A DNA stretch of 64,000 bases from Mogibacterium sp. (lineage in GTDB: Bacteria; Bacillota; Clostridia; Peptostreptococcales; Anaerovoracaceae), in the NCBI GenBank assembly GCA_017505405.1, contig JAFVPI010000019.1:1-64000 (forward strand), written 5' to 3'. Position numbers and translations under genes: made by a program. This document shows positions 51,117 through 60,954 of the stretch, one piece after another. Under the pieces are notes generated by a model that saw only the letters and a program-made list of their open reading frames with translations, did no database searches and had not been told where the DNA came from. Position 1 is the stretch's first letter; every line of letters starts with the position of its first letter.

Positions 51117-52475
51117 TTAAATATCTGCAAGGTATCTGCCGAGTTCCTTATTGGAATCAGCTACTACCTTCGCCTCATCTATTCCGGTGATCGCTCCGTG
51201 TGCCACCGTTACCTCTCCGTCTATGACTGTGTAATCCACGGCGCCTCTGACGCCTACAGTGCCGAGCACTGATTTCGGATCATAGCACGCACCTACGAGC
51301 TCGAGACGGTCTGAATCGATCATAAAGAAGTCCGCGCACTTGCCGACTTCGATCGAGCCTATCTCCTTATCCCTGCCGAGCAGCCTTGCCGATCCCATCG
51401 TAGCTACCTTGAGCATGTCATAGCCGGTCGGAGCCAGTCTGCTGGAATTGAGCCTGTGCAGCAGGAATCCGACGCGGAGCTCCTCGAGCATGTCTGAGCC
51501 GTCGTTGGAAGCCGAGCCGTCTACTCCAAGTCCTACCGGGATGCCCATATCGAGCATCTCAGGGATGCGGGCGATACCCGATGAAAGCTTCATGTTGGAT
51601 ATCGGGCAGTGGCAGACGCCTGTACCTGTATCCGCAAGGAGCTTCAGCTCTTCATCATTGAAGTGGATGCCGTGGGCATACCAGACGTCATCGCCTATCC
51701 AGCCCACTCTCTCCATGTAAGCGAGCGGACGTATGCCCTCGCGCTCAAGCATGTAGTTCTCTTCGTCTTTCGTCTCGCAGAGATGCGTGTGCAGGCGCAC
51801 TCCCTTTTCCCTTGCCAGTATCGCGGATTCGCGGAGCAGGTCTTCAGAGACCGAGAACGGCGAGCACGGCGCCAGAGCGATGCGGCGTTTCGATCTGAAA
51901 GATCTGTCGTGATATTTGTCTATAAGGTCGATGCTGTCCTTCATGATCTCATCAACGGTCTGCACCACGCTGTCAGGCGGAAGTCCTCCGTCCTTTACGG
52001 AAAGGTCCATGGAACCGCGTGAGAAATGCATCCTCACGCCGAGCCTGTCTGCAGCTGCAGCCTGTGCGCCTATGAGATCGCCCGCTCCTGCAGGGAATAC
52101 ATAGTGATGATCGAACACCGTTGTGCAGCCGTTCTTCATCAGCTCGCCCATGCCCGTCAGCGATGAGAGATAGACCGTGTCTTCATTAAGGTTCTTCCAT
52201 ATCTCGTAAAGCGTCTTGAGCCAGTCGAAGAGCTCCATGTTCTGGACCTTCTCGAGATTGCGCGAAAACACCTGATACAGATGATGATGAGCGTTTACAA
52301 GTCCCGGGTAGCAGAGCATCCCCTTCCCGTCTATGACAGTGTCCGCATCGTGTTTCTCAGGTCCTATGTATGAGATGAGTCCATCCTTGCAGAACAGGTT
52401 CGCATTCTCATAAACGGTATCCCTGCCGTCGCATGATACTATCGCTTTAATATTATTTACTGACAATGTACTCAT
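51117..52475 (-). CDS. Amidohydrolase, 8-oxoguanine deaminase/SsnA-like
   Basis: 452 residues, metal-dependent hydrolase fold. HHH in VNAHHHLYQ (about 62-64), HTHLCE, AHGIHF and the late LGVDGSASNDG aspartate give the usual metal and catalytic set. The segment DLSVKDGGLPPDSVVQ is typical of proteins annotated 8-oxoguanine deaminase. It ends 12 bp before the GH31 start and follows the macrodomain gene, so co-transcription with both is likely. Purine-type substrate expected. Confidence 0.8.
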   Translation of the reverse strand: MSTLSVNNIKAIVSCDGRDTVYENANLFCKDGLISYIGPEKHDADTVIDGKGMLCYPGLVNAHHHLYQVFSRNLEKVQNMELFDWLKTLYEIWKNLNEDTVYLSSLTGMGELMKNGCTTVFDHHYVFPAGAGDLIGAQAAAADRLGVRMHFSRGSMDLSVKDGGLPPDSVVQTVDEIMKDSIDLIDKYHDRSFRSKRRIALAPCSPFSVSEDLLRESAILAREKGVRLHTHLCETKDEENYMLEREGIRPLAYMERVGWIGDDVWYAHGIHFNDEELKLLADTGTGVCHCPISNMKLSSGIARIPEMLDMGIPVGLGVDGSASNDGSDMLEELRVGFLLHRLNSSRLAPTGYDMLKVATMGSARLLGRDKEIGSIEVGKCADFFMIDSDRLELVGACYDPKSVLGTVGVRGAVDYTVIDGEVTVAHGAITGIDEAKVVADSNKELGRYLADI

Positions 52476-52500
52476 TTTTCAGGCTCCTTTCCCAGAGATC

Positions 52501-53283
52501 TCAGCCGAGTAATCCTTCGTAAATTTCCTTGTCCCTGTTTCCGAATACGTTAAATATGACTTTATTTATACTGCTCTCATGACTGTCAAGCCAGTCTCTT
52601 ACAGTTTTTACCGCGATTCGGGCGGCTTCTTCCGCAGGGAAGCAGAACACTCCCGTAGATATGCAGCAGAAGGCGATATTTTCAAGACCGTTCTCCGCTG
52701 CCAGATCAAGGCATGAACGGTAGCACGATCTCAGCAGCTCCCTGTGCTCATCAGTCAGTCCGGCGTCGACTATAGGGCCGACGGTATGCAGCACATACTT
52801 TGCCGGGAGACAGTAGCCCGGAGTTATCTTTGCCGTACCGGTCGGCTCATCATGGCCCTGTCTGCGCATGATCTGCTGACAGCTCCATCTGAGGTCGAGC
52901 CCCGCCGCGCTGTGAATGCAGTTGTCAATACAGTTGTGGAGCGGTATGAAGCAGCCCAGCAGGGTGAAGTTTGCCGCATTGACTATCGCATCCGCCGCCA
53001 GCCTGGTTATATCGCCCTGCCACAGGTAAAGCCTGTCATCGAGCGTGCACGGCTGAAGCGAATCCACGCTTACTATGCCCTTCAGAAGAGCTTCTCTCCG
53101 CAAATATGCGTCCTGCACCGCGCGGAACTCAGCACCGATCGGTTTTGCGTCCCTGACATTCATCAGAGCCCGGAGCAGTTCCTTCTGCTTTTTTTCATCA
53201 TCAGGTACCGGGACCATGCGGTATACCGGGTTCTCATTTTTCAGTTTTTCGATGAGCCACAGTCTGGCTTCAGTCTGATCCAT
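52501..53283 (-). CDS. Zinc-dependent macrodomain ADP-ribosyl hydrolase
   Basis: 260 residues. A helical N-terminal third precedes a macrodomain with WQGDITRLAADAIVNAAN and GCFIPLHNCIDNCIHSAAG (about 130-148), where the cysteine and histidine of GCFxPxHxCID bind zinc in Zn-Macro proteins; HTVGPI and CCISTGVFCFP follow. Zn-Macro enzymes remove ADP-ribose from proteins and elsewhere partner SirTM and a lipoylated carrier. Neither is here. Its start overlaps the upstream MFS gene by 14 bp. Confidence 0.9.
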   Translation of the reverse strand: MDQTEARLWLIEKLKNENPVYRMVPVPDDEKKQKELLRALMNVRDAKPIGAEFRAVQDAYLRREALLKGIVSVDSLQPCTLDDRLYLWQGDITRLAADAIVNAANFTLLGCFIPLHNCIDNCIHSAAGLDLRWSCQQIMRRQGHDEPTGTAKITPGYCLPAKYVLHTVGPIVDAGLTDEHRELLRSCYRSCLDLAAENGLENIAFCCISTGVFCFPAEEAARIAVKTVRDWLDSHESSINKVIFNVFGNRDKEIYEGLLG

Positions 53284-54514
53284 TGCTTTTATTCCTCATC
53301 GTCATCATCAGCACCGCAAACAATATGACTATCACGGCCGCGGTCGCCGACCATATACCTCTGTCCGGCAGAAATGAAGTAGTTCCGTCTCCATTTACTA
53401 TAACATCTGCGTCCCTCAATATCCACGCCCCAAGTGCAGGGCCTATGAGTCCCGGCACAAAAACCTGACCTATTATTCTGACTCCCTGGAACTGCCCTGC
53501 TCTTCCCTCAGGAATGCTGTCTCTTATCATGGCTCCGAACACCGACATCCCCGTAAGGTAACCGGCCATCATCAGAAGCGATCCGATGAATACCGGTATT
53601 GTGGACGTTGTGAAGTACAGTATTGCGTATCCTGTTATCAGCATCACGATCACCGGCATTATGCTCCTCATGAAGCCGAGCCTGTCATAAAGCCTTCCGT
53701 AGAAAACAGTGATGACAGCCGCGAGAAGTATCGCAGGCGCAAAAATGAGAACGTAATTGTCCATCCCGAGGGTCTTCTCATAGTAAATAAGCAGATAAGG
53801 CATGAACACCTGTATCGAGATGTTGAACACGGCGAAATTCACCAGTGTAAGATAAAGCCTGCTGTTGTCCTTCGCGACGGACGGTCTGAAGCTGTAAGCA
53901 AGAGTATTGCCCAGACTCTCCCCTGTCTTTTGCAGTCCCGGAGCATCCTCTATAAGGAACCAGCCTGCGATGCCTATGAACGTGGTTGCTATTCCTATTA
54001 TGTAATAGATCGACGTCCATGCTTCATGGGTATCCAGATCGAAGCTCATGAAGCCACCGAACACCACCAGGATGGCGATGAGCGGCATCATGGAATTGAC
54101 CCCTTCTATCTTTCCTCTGTTTGTGGAATCCCCCCTGTCCGTCAGCCAGGCATTGTATGCCGCATCATTAGCAGTCGATCCGAAATAGGTCATCACGCAG
54201 TCCATCACTATAGTCAGCATGATACTTTTTATATACGCAAAGCTTATGATGCTAAGACCCCAGATGATATAGCCGATGCTCATGAACGCCTTGCGCCTGC
54301 CCACCTTGTCTGAGACAGCGCCCATTATGATGGTCGTAAGCGCCGCAGTGACCGCGCTTGCCATCACCATTGCCGAGATGTCAGCCGGCTCCGCATGAAA
54401 CATCTTGTAAATGAACACGTTGAAATACATGTTCTCGACCACCCATGCCACCTGACCCATCAGTCCGAATATGAGCATGGATATCCAGAATTTCTTTCCG
54501 AGTTTAGTCTGCAT
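53270..54514 (-). CDS. Major facilitator superfamily transporter
   Basis: 414 residues, 12 transmembrane helices. MFS loop 2-3 motif GAVSDKVGRRKAF is present. Cargo not deducible; GYIIWGLSI and the TANDAAYNAWLTDRGD loop resemble sugar-type SLC45/GPH relatives. It overlaps the macrodomain gene by 14 bp and the upstream EamA gene by 11 bp, so the transporter-transporter-macrodomain-amidohydrolase order is one tight operon. Confidence 0.82.
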   Translation of the reverse strand: MQTKLGKKFWISMLIFGLMGQVAWVVENMYFNVFIYKMFHAEPADISAMVMASAVTAALTTIIMGAVSDKVGRRKAFMSIGYIIWGLSIISFAYIKSIMLTIVMDCVMTYFGSTANDAAYNAWLTDRGDSTNRGKIEGVNSMMPLIAILVVFGGFMSFDLDTHEAWTSIYYIIGIATTFIGIAGWFLIEDAPGLQKTGESLGNTLAYSFRPSVAKDNSRLYLTLVNFAVFNISIQVFMPYLLIYYEKTLGMDNYVLIFAPAILLAAVITVFYGRLYDRLGFMRSIMPVIVMLITGYAILYFTTSTIPVFIGSLLMMAGYLTGMSVFGAMIRDSIPEGRAGQFQGVRIIGQVFVPGLIGPALGAWILRDADVIVNGDGTTSFLPDRGIWSATAAVIVILFAVLMMTMRNKSNGSD

Positions 54515-55400
54515 ACCTTATCAGCTCCTCATCTGTTTTTTTCGGCCGCACTGTTATCCAAACTCCTATGAATACCAGTACGATACCGGCCATCTGGCGT
54601 GCGCTTATCTGCTCGCCAAGCATCATGAATGAGAACAGCGCAACGAACACCGGCTCCGACGCATATATCAGCGTCGTATGCGATGCAGGACTCAGCTTTT
54701 CGGCGGATGTCTGGAAGATGAATCCCAGCGCGCCGCAGCCGAGCGCCAGATACAGAAGCTGCCACCAGCCTGCTGCGCTCACCGGCAGTCTGAAGCTGTC
54801 CTCAAGAATAAAAGTGAATATGAATCCGTACACCGACACAAAAGCCAGCTGGAGCGTGCCCAGCACTATAGGGTCATGCTTATGCGCGTAGCGCTCAGTG
54901 TACAGCATCTGGAACGAATAGAAGAACGCGCTCATTATGCATATCAGGTCGCCCCTGTTGAGCGACAGGCCTGCGGAAAGGCACATGAACCCGACTCCTA
55001 TCAGCGTAATGATTATGCTGGCGATCTGCGTCTTTCCGGGCACGATATGCTCCTGCACCAGGATTATAAGCGGAGTGAAAAAAGCCACGAGGCTCATCAT
55101 GAAGCCTGCATTCGAAGCAGTGGTGTACTTGCATCCCAGCACCATGCATAAATATGACACAAATAAAAACGTTCCAAGCACTCCGGAGTGCAGGAACGTT
55201 TCTTTATCCAGTCTGCGGTATCTCTTATGGAATACGGCAAGGCATGCCGCAAAGGCAATCAAAAATCTCAGAGCCACCATGTTGAATACTTCGAGCTCTG
55301 CGAGTATCTGCTTGGAGAATATCGTCATTGCTCCGAATATCATGGTGGCCGCAAGCATCATCAGATCACCGAGTGCGATATGTTTACTGTCTGCGGCCAT
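54504..55400 (-). CDS. EamA/DMT-family transporter
   Basis: 298 residues, ten transmembrane helices in two EamA repeats; ASNAGFMMSLVAFFTPLI and SHTTLIYASEPVFVALFSF are the paired helix motifs of the family. Cargo unknown; relatives move amino acids or metabolites. First gene of the operon that continues into the MFS gene. Confidence 0.88.
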   Translation of the reverse strand: MAADSKHIALGDLMMLAATMIFGAMTIFSKQILAELEVFNMVALRFLIAFAACLAVFHKRYRRLDKETFLHSGVLGTFLFVSYLCMVLGCKYTTASNAGFMMSLVAFFTPLIILVQEHIVPGKTQIASIIITLIGVGFMCLSAGLSLNRGDLICIMSAFFYSFQMLYTERYAHKHDPIVLGTLQLAFVSVYGFIFTFILEDSFRLPVSAAGWWQLLYLALGCGALGFIFQTSAEKLSPASHTTLIYASEPVFVALFSFMMLGEQISARQMAGIVLVFIGVWITVRPKKTDEELIRYAD

Positions 55401-55441
55401 GCCTTTTCTCTGTGTTACATTTTTATAGTCCGGTTACCTCT

Positions 55442-58033
55442 TCATTTAGAATTATACACCAGTTTCTCCCCATCTGAATCGCAAATAAGCGATTGTCCGT
55501 CAAGGATGGTGCCTCTTATCACGCCGGAAGCGATCTCCGTCTCCACATGCTGCTGCAGGTAACGCTTTATAGGTCTTGCGCCGTAGTGAGGATCGTAAGC
55601 TTCGTCGGCTATGAATTCGAGCGCCGCGTCAGTGACGCTGAGCTCGATATCCCTGTCTTTGAGCCTTTCTGCGATATCCCTGAAAGAGAGCTCTATGATG
55701 CCCTTTATCTGCTCCTTGGTGAGCGGGCTGAACAGGATTATATCGTCGATACGGTTGAGGAACTCCGGCCTGAATCCGGCCTTGAGTTGAGCCATTACCA
55801 TCTCCTCAACAGCCGGATCGATGGTGCCGTCTTCATTCATGTTGTCGATGAGGTCGGCGCTTCCGATGTTTGAAGTCATGATGACTATGGTGTTCTTGAA
55901 GTCGACCGTGCGGCCCTGGTTGTCCGTAAGGCGTCCGTCGTCGAGAAGCTGCAGCAGGATGTTGAACACATCCGGATGAGCCTTTTCTATCTCGTCAAAG
56001 AGGATGACGCTGTACGGCTTGCGGCGCACTGCCTCTGTCAGCTGACCGCCCTCGTCATATCCGACATACCCCGGAGGCGCTCCTACCAGTCTCGATACGG
56101 AGTGCTTCTCCATGTACTCTGACATGTCGATCCTTATCATGTTGCGCTCGCTGTCGAAGAGCGATTCCGAAAGAGCCTTGGCGAGCTCGGTCTTGCCTAC
56201 GCCCGTAGGTCCGAGGAAGATGAACGATCCGATAGGTCTGTTCTCATCCTTGAGACCCGCTCTGGCGCGCAAAATCGCCTCTGAGACGGCTTTTACGCCC
56301 TCATCCTGACCAATGACCCTTTTATGCAGGATATCCGGCAATTTAAGGAGTTTATCGCGTTCTGTCTCTACGAGCTTGCTCACTGGGATACCCGTCCAGC
56401 CCGAGATGACTTCAGCGATCTCGTCTTCTGTGACCTCCTCCTGGAGCAGCCTCTCCTCTTCTCTTTTATCTGCGGCAGCCTTTTTCTCCTCAAGCTGTCT
56501 TTCGAGATCAGGCAGCACGCCGTATTTCAGCTGCGCGCCCTTCGCGTAATCAGCCTGCCTTTCAGCATCTTCGATCTCGAGCCTGACGTCTTCTATCTGC
56601 TGCTTGAGGTTCTTTGCCTCAAGTATCTCAGCCTTTTCGTTCTCCCACTGGGCCTTCATGCCTGCGCTCTTCTCCTTGAGATCGGCAAGCTCCTTCTCGA
56701 GTATCTCGAGTCTGGCCTTCGAACCCTTGTCTTCCTCTTTTGAGAGCGCCTGCTTCTCGATCTCGAGCTGAGTGATCTTGCGGGAGATCTGGTCGAGTTC
56801 TGAAGGCATGCTGTCTATTTCGGTACGGATGCGTGCCGCTGCCTCATCCATCAGGTCGATGGCCTTGTCAGGCAGGTATCTGTCGCTGATATACCTGTCG
56901 GACAGTGTGGCGCATGCGATCAGAGCGCTGTCGGTGATCCTGACTCCGTGATGGATCTCAAACTTCTCTTTAAGTCCGCGGAGAATGGAGATCGTATCCT
57001 CTACGCTCGGCTGATCCACCAGCACCTTCTGGAACCTTCTCTCGAGGGCCGCATCCTTTTCGATGTACTTCCTGTACTCGTCAAGAGTGGTGGCGCCTAT
57101 GCAGTGGAGCTCTCCCCTTGCCAGCTTCGGCTTAAGGAGATTGCCTGCATCCATGGCTCCTTCAGCGGCTCCCGCTCCGACGATATTATGGATCTCGTCG
57201 ATGAACAGGATTATCTTTCCTTCCGATTTTTCGATCTCATTGAGTACGGCCTTAAGTCTCTCCTCGAATTCACCCCTGAACTTGGCTCCCGCGATAAGCG
57301 AACCCATATCAAGGGCGTACACTGTCTTGTCCTTGAGTCCTTCCGGAACATCGCCTGCGAGTATCCTCTGAGCAAGGCCCTCTACTACGGCCGTTTTACC
57401 GACACCCGGCTCACCGATGAGAACAGGGTTGTTCTTGGTACGTCTTGAAAGGATCTGCACTACGTGCCTTATTTCGGAATCCCTGCCGATGACAGGATCG
57501 AGCTTGCCTGCCCTCGCCATCTCAACAAGGTCTCTGCCGTACTTTGCAAGCGCTTCATAGTTGTCTTCAGGGTTCTGGCTCGTGATCCTCTGATTTCCCC
57601 TCACCTTTGTGAGCGCCTCAAGGAACTTCTCCTTTGTTATGCCGTATCTGAGGAATATCCTCTCGCTCGGAGTTCCCTTTTCTGCAAGGAGCGCAAGATA
57701 GATATGCTCCACGCTGACGTATTCATCCTTGAACTGTTCGGCATTAGCCTCGGCATCCATGAAGATCTTGTTGAATCTGCGTGTTCCGTACATGCCGTCG
57801 CCGCCGCCCGAGACCTTAGGTATCTTGTCTACTTCTGCCTGGACATCCTTTGTTACGGCAATGATGTTTACGCCCATAGACTGAAGCAGCTTAGGGATCA
57901 GCCCATCCTGCTGCTTGAGCAGGGCAAGGTGGATGTGCTCGCCGTCTATCATCTGGTTGCCCATGGCGACCGCGATGTTCTGGCAGTCAAGCACCACCTG
58001 CTGTGCATTCTGAGTGTATTTTTCAATGTTCAT
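55442..58033 (-). CDS. clpB: Disaggregase chaperone ClpB
   Basis: 863 residues. N-domain (1-150), AAA1 Walker [11 protein letters not shown] (about 207-216), long ClpB middle coiled coil (about 410-530), AAA2 [16 protein letters not shown] (about 610) and a C-terminal end domain. With DnaK it reactivates aggregated proteins. The CIRCE operator and sigma-A promoter about 190-250 bp upstream place it under HrcA. Confidence 0.97.
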   Translation of the reverse strand: MNIEKYTQNAQQVVLDCQNIAVAMGNQMIDGEHIHLALLKQQDGLIPKLLQSMGVNIIAVTKDVQAEVDKIPKVSGGGDGMYGTRRFNKIFMDAEANAEQFKDEYVSVEHIYLALLAEKGTPSERIFLRYGITKEKFLEALTKVRGNQRITSQNPEDNYEALAKYGRDLVEMARAGKLDPVIGRDSEIRHVVQILSRRTKNNPVLIGEPGVGKTAVVEGLAQRILAGDVPEGLKDKTVYALDMGSLIAGAKFRGEFEERLKAVLNEIEKSEGKIILFIDEIHNIVGAGAAEGAMDAGNLLKPKLARGELHCIGATTLDEYRKYIEKDAALERRFQKVLVDQPSVEDTISILRGLKEKFEIHHGVRITDSALIACATLSDRYISDRYLPDKAIDLMDEAAARIRTEIDSMPSELDQISRKITQLEIEKQALSKEEDKGSKARLEILEKELADLKEKSAGMKAQWENEKAEILEAKNLKQQIEDVRLEIEDAERQADYAKGAQLKYGVLPDLERQLEEKKAAADKREEERLLQEEVTEDEIAEVISGWTGIPVSKLVETERDKLLKLPDILHKRVIGQDEGVKAVSEAILRARAGLKDENRPIGSFIFLGPTGVGKTELAKALSESLFDSERNMIRIDMSEYMEKHSVSRLVGAPPGYVGYDEGGQLTEAVRRKPYSVILFDEIEKAHPDVFNILLQLLDDGRLTDNQGRTVDFKNTIVIMTSNIGSADLIDNMNEDGTIDPAVEEMVMAQLKAGFRPEFLNRIDDIILFSPLTKEQIKGIIELSFRDIAERLKDRDIELSVTDAALEFIADEAYDPHYGARPIKRYLQQHVETEIASGVIRGTILDGQSLICDSDGEKLVYNSK

Positions 58034-58105
58034 ATATGCTTACCTCCTGATTACGAAGATTTATTAGCTCTTTTATCATCAGCTGTGTCTGAAACGATGC
58101 AGACT

Positions 58106-58141
58106 GTGCGGACCTTGCGGACCATGCGGACCATGCGGTCA
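58106..58141. repeat. 9-bp tandem repeat in the clpB leader
   Basis: Four units of the form (N)TGCGGACC, the last decayed to ATGCGGTCA. They lie between the promoter and the start codon and would be in the clpB 5' untranslated region. Confidence 0.75.
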
Positions 58142-58221
58142 TGCGTACCGTGCTCCACCACGCGGCTCCGATACAGCTGACTTTTTGCGCAAAAATGACT
58201 GTTGCTCATTTTTACAAAACA

Positions 58222-58250
58222 ATAATAGTACAATTTTCAACGTTTGTAAA
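58222..58250 (-). promoter_or_regulatory. Sigma-A promoter of clpB
   Basis: Minus strand: TTTACA (58245-58250), 17-bp spacer, TATTAT (58222-58227). CIRCE lies immediately upstream. Confidence 0.8.
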
Positions 58251-58257
58251 GAAAAAT

Positions 58258-58284
58258 TTAGCACTCACTTAAAAAGAGTGCTAA
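58258..58284. promoter_or_regulatory. CIRCE operator (HrcA site)
   Basis: TTAGCACTC, nine bases, GAGTGCTAA: a perfect CIRCE match. HrcA bound here would block the promoter at 58222-58250, so clpB should be heat-induced with groE and dnaK. Confidence 0.96.
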
Positions 58285-58340
58285 TAATTTTTTACCGTCA
58301 TCTTAATCCCCGCTTTCCCCCTGTCGTCCTTCCGGAGCTG

Positions 58341-58590
58341 ATCTTGTATCCGTTTTGAAAACACGCCTGATTTGTCAAGGTTTGAAAGACGGCGGACTGT
58401 AAAACCGCTATAAATCTTGTATCTGAAAAACGCAACCGGCACTTTTGTCAAGGTTTTTCAAAGACTGCCTTGACAAATCAGCCGACCAGAGGCCGGTGAT
58501 ACAAGGTTTCCGTTGAAAAGCTCCAAATCTTTATTTAACAAGTATGCGAACCTTGACAAAAGACACTAAAGGCCGGGTTCGATACAACCC
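58341..58590. repeat. Array of four bipartite 40-bp elements (two direct, two inverted)
   Basis: Each unit is a TTGTATC-ending decamer, exactly 21 bases, then TTGTCAAGG. Plus-strand units: 58341-58380 and 58414-58453. Minus-strand units: 58468-58507 and 58551-58590. The second boxes extend to 14-bp perfect inverted pairs (units 1 with 3, 2 with 4). The last unit reaches into the yitT terminator. The sequence between the boxes is not conserved. Confidence 0.8.
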
Positions 58591-58597
58591 GGCCTTT
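58568..58597 (-). terminator. Terminator-like hairpin behind yitT-like gene
   Basis: AAAGGCCGGGTT/AACCCGGCCTTT, a 12-bp stem with a six-base loop. It begins 5 bp after the stop codon at 58602; the U tract after it is poor (TAGTGTCTTTT), so termination may be partial. Confidence 0.65.
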
Positions 58598-58601
58598 ACC
58601 G

Positions 58602-59513
58602 TTACTTTATGTTTCCCCGGCCGTCATGCCGTTCTTTGAAATCAGATATGTATTCGTCTGCTACATTGAATGTGAATCCATTGCCGTTGATCTCATTCAT
58701 GCTGGTGATCGTCATGAATGCCCCGGGGTCGATCGAAAGGACGGCGCGCTTGACTTTATTGAAATTCCTGTTGCTTGCCGCACAGAGGATTATGTCTCTG
58801 TCCTCTCTCAGGTAGCCGCCTACTCCCCTCAGTATGGATGTTCCGAAGCCTATCATGAGCAGTTCTTCGTTTACCTCATGGATCTTTTCAGTCCATATCA
58901 TTATCTGATAGCCGCCCTGTTCCAGAACGATCATTCTGTCCATGACTACTCCGTAAACCAGAGCATACAGGATGCCGAGTATTATTCCTTCAGCAGCAGT
59001 TACCGGGATCTGCAGGAGGAATATGGCTATGTCCATGCCTGACATAACCGTGGCCAGCTTCCATCCGAGCTTGCGGTTCATTATCATGGCAGGAACATCA
59101 ATGCCTCCGGTGGAGCCGCCCAGCCTCATCACGAGTCCGAGACCCACACCGTCGAGCACACCCGCGCAGATCGCCGCCAGCATAGGCTCGTTTACAAGAT
59201 GGTGCAGAGCCGTCATCTGTTCAAATATTCCCATGAAGAACGGGAATGCAAACGTTCCGAGTGCGATCGTTGCTGCGAACCTTTTGCCCAGCACCGCCGC
59301 GCCTATGATGAACAGCGCAATGTTAAGCACTGCAACGGCAGAGCTCACGCTGAGACCCGTTAATATGTTTATTATTCTCCCTATCCCGCTCACACCGCTT
59401 ACGACCATGTTGTAAGGCAGGGCGAAACATGTTACAGAAAAAGCACAGATGGCGTTTCCGAGCACCATCTGTGCAAATTCAAATGCATTCTTTTTTGTTA
59501 TAACGCTTTTCAC
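58602..59513 (-). CDS. YitT/DUF2179-family membrane protein
   Basis: 303 residues from a GTG with AAAGGA upstream. About five or six transmembrane helices fill 1-190 (GLVMRLGGSTGGIDVPAMI is the family signature), followed by a cytoplasmic DUF2179 domain (GYLREDRDIILCAASN, DPGAFMTITSMNEINGNGF). Family roles are poorly known. Confidence 0.88.
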   Translation of the reverse strand: MKSVITKKNAFEFAQMVLGNAICAFSVTCFALPYNMVVSGVSGIGRIINILTGLSVSSAVAVLNIALFIIGAAVLGKRFAATIALGTFAFPFFMGIFEQMTALHHLVNEPMLAAICAGVLDGVGLGLVMRLGGSTGGIDVPAMIMNRKLGWKLATVMSGMDIAIFLLQIPVTAAEGIILGILYALVYGVVMDRMIVLEQGGYQIMIWTEKIHEVNEELLMIGFGTSILRGVGGYLREDRDIILCAASNRNFNKVKRAVLSIDPGAFMTITSMNEINGNGFTFNVADEYISDFKERHDGRGNIK

Positions 59514-59530
59514 TTTTTTATTCCTTTAAA

Positions 59531-59612
59531 TGACCGGCAGCCATATTTGTCATATAGATGACCAGCGGCCATAATTGTCATATAAATGACCGGCGGCCAT
59601 GGCTATCATATC
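59531..59612. repeat. 28-bp tandem repeat, three copies
   Basis: Units start at 59531, 59559 and 59587 with TGACC(G/A)GC(A/G)GCCAT and end in TCATATA, so each unit has an internal TGAC/GTCA-like dyad. It fills the gap between the AAA ATPase stop and the yitT-like GTG. Confidence 0.85.
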
Positions 59613-59623
59613 AGGTGTTTCAC

Positions 59624-60904
59624 TCACCGTCTGATAATAGGCTTTTTCTCCGGCACTTTGATCTTTTTCTTTTTGCCGGCCTTGTCTGCTTTGCTTTCCT
59701 CTTCAGCCATTTCTTTGAGGAGCTCTACTAACTCGCCGGCCCTCTCTTCTGCAGTCGGCTGGTTTTCGCCGTTCATTTCAGCAACATCCCTAAGGGCCTC
59801 AGCTATCTCGGCCTCCCTCGCAGCTCTGGCTTTGAGCTCTTCTTCCATTTCTTCCTCGAACTCATCCGTGAGGTCATCGATCGTGATAGTGGAGAGAGTT
59901 TCCTCATCCACGTCTTCGAGCTCAGAGACTCTAGCTGCCTGATTGGTGATGATCTTCTCGAAAAGATTACGCACCTCTCTGGCATTCGCGAAGTTCTCGC
60001 CTTTTGCCTCCTCGAGTCTGATTATCTCCTCGCGCACCGCGGCATCTGCCTCATCGGTAAGCTTATACTGGTATTTTTTGCACTGCAGCTCGAATATCTG
60101 CTGCAGCTCATCCACGGTGTAGTCAGGGAATTCAAAGAACTTATTGAATCTGGATTTGAGCCCCGGATTGCTCTCAATGAATTCTTTCATTAGCTGCGTG
60201 TATCCGGCAACTATCACAACGAACTCATCGCGGTGGTCCTCCATGGCCTTAAGTATGGTATCGATCGCTTCCTGTCCGAAGTTCTCATCCTTCTGATTGA
60301 GTGTGTACGCTTCGTCTATGAAGAGCACACCGCCCATGGCCTCCTGGATCTTTTTCTGAGTCTTGATCGCGGTCTGTCCGACGTATCCGGCAACAAGTCC
60401 GGAGCGGTCGGTCTCGATCATCTGTCCGGTCGAGAGGATGCCGATCTCCTTATAGAGTTTGCCGAGTATCCTTGCGACTGTTGTTTTACCGGTGCCCGGA
60501 TTGCCCGAGAAAACAAGATGAAGCGACATCGGGACTGCCTTCATTCCCTTCTCCTCGCGCATCTTTCTGACCTTGGCAAGTCCCACGAGTTCTTCCACAT
60601 CGTGCTTTACCGTCTTGAGTCCGATGAGCTCATTAAGCTCTTCCATGCCCGATTTCTCAGGCTCTTTCGGTTCTTCAGGCTCGTCGCCCGGAGTTTTTGT
60701 CGCTACTGCGACCGGCTTCCTTTCAGCCTCTTCCATTGTTTCGACCTCAGTCTCTATATTGAGCACAGCTTTACCCTCATTCGAGATCTGGCGCACCTTG
60801 TCCCTGACTCTCCGTTCCCTTCTCTGAATGGAAGTCAACGAATCGTCGGATGGTCCGTAGAAATCGTTATACATTTCATTGAATCCATCAAGCATGTCTG
60901 CCAT
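59624..60904 (-). CDS. CbbX/SpoVK-type AAA+ ATPase
   Basis: 426 residues. N-terminal 85 residues are charged; AAA core has LVFSGNPGTGKTTVARILG (about 128-146), GGVLFIDEAYTL (Walker B) and SRFNKFFEFPDYT (sensor/arginine region). This is the CbbX/SpoVK/EccA branch. A highly charged tail with coiled-coil text follows (about 335-426), longer than in CbbX. It may remodel a partner complex; no partner gene is adjacent. A promoter precedes it. Confidence 0.88.
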   Translation of the reverse strand: MADMLDGFNEMYNDFYGPSDDSLTSIQRRERRVRDKVRQISNEGKAVLNIETEVETMEEAERKPVAVATKTPGDEPEEPKEPEKSGMEELNELIGLKTVKHDVEELVGLAKVRKMREEKGMKAVPMSLHLVFSGNPGTGKTTVARILGKLYKEIGILSTGQMIETDRSGLVAGYVGQTAIKTQKKIQEAMGGVLFIDEAYTLNQKDENFGQEAIDTILKAMEDHRDEFVVIVAGYTQLMKEFIESNPGLKSRFNKFFEFPDYTVDELQQIFELQCKKYQYKLTDEADAAVREEIIRLEEAKGENFANAREVRNLFEKIITNQAARVSELEDVDEETLSTITIDDLTDEFEEEMEEELKARAAREAEIAEALRDVAEMNGENQPTAEERAGELVELLKEMAEEESKADKAGKKKKIKVPEKKPIIRR

Positions 60905-60954
60905 AGGAATCCTCTCCTGTCTTAAAATGCGTTATACCGTTCTTTATGGTTCAG

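Noticed and set aside
58051..58233. 60-codon minus-strand frame in the clpB leader
   Set aside because: It is built on the 9-bp tandem repeat, lies between promoter and clpB, and has no family resemblance.
58468..58590. Sigma-A promoters built from CCTTGACAA boxes
   Set aside because: TTGACA is followed by GATACA at 22 bp, too far for a sigma-A promoter, and no gene starts downstream on the plus strand.
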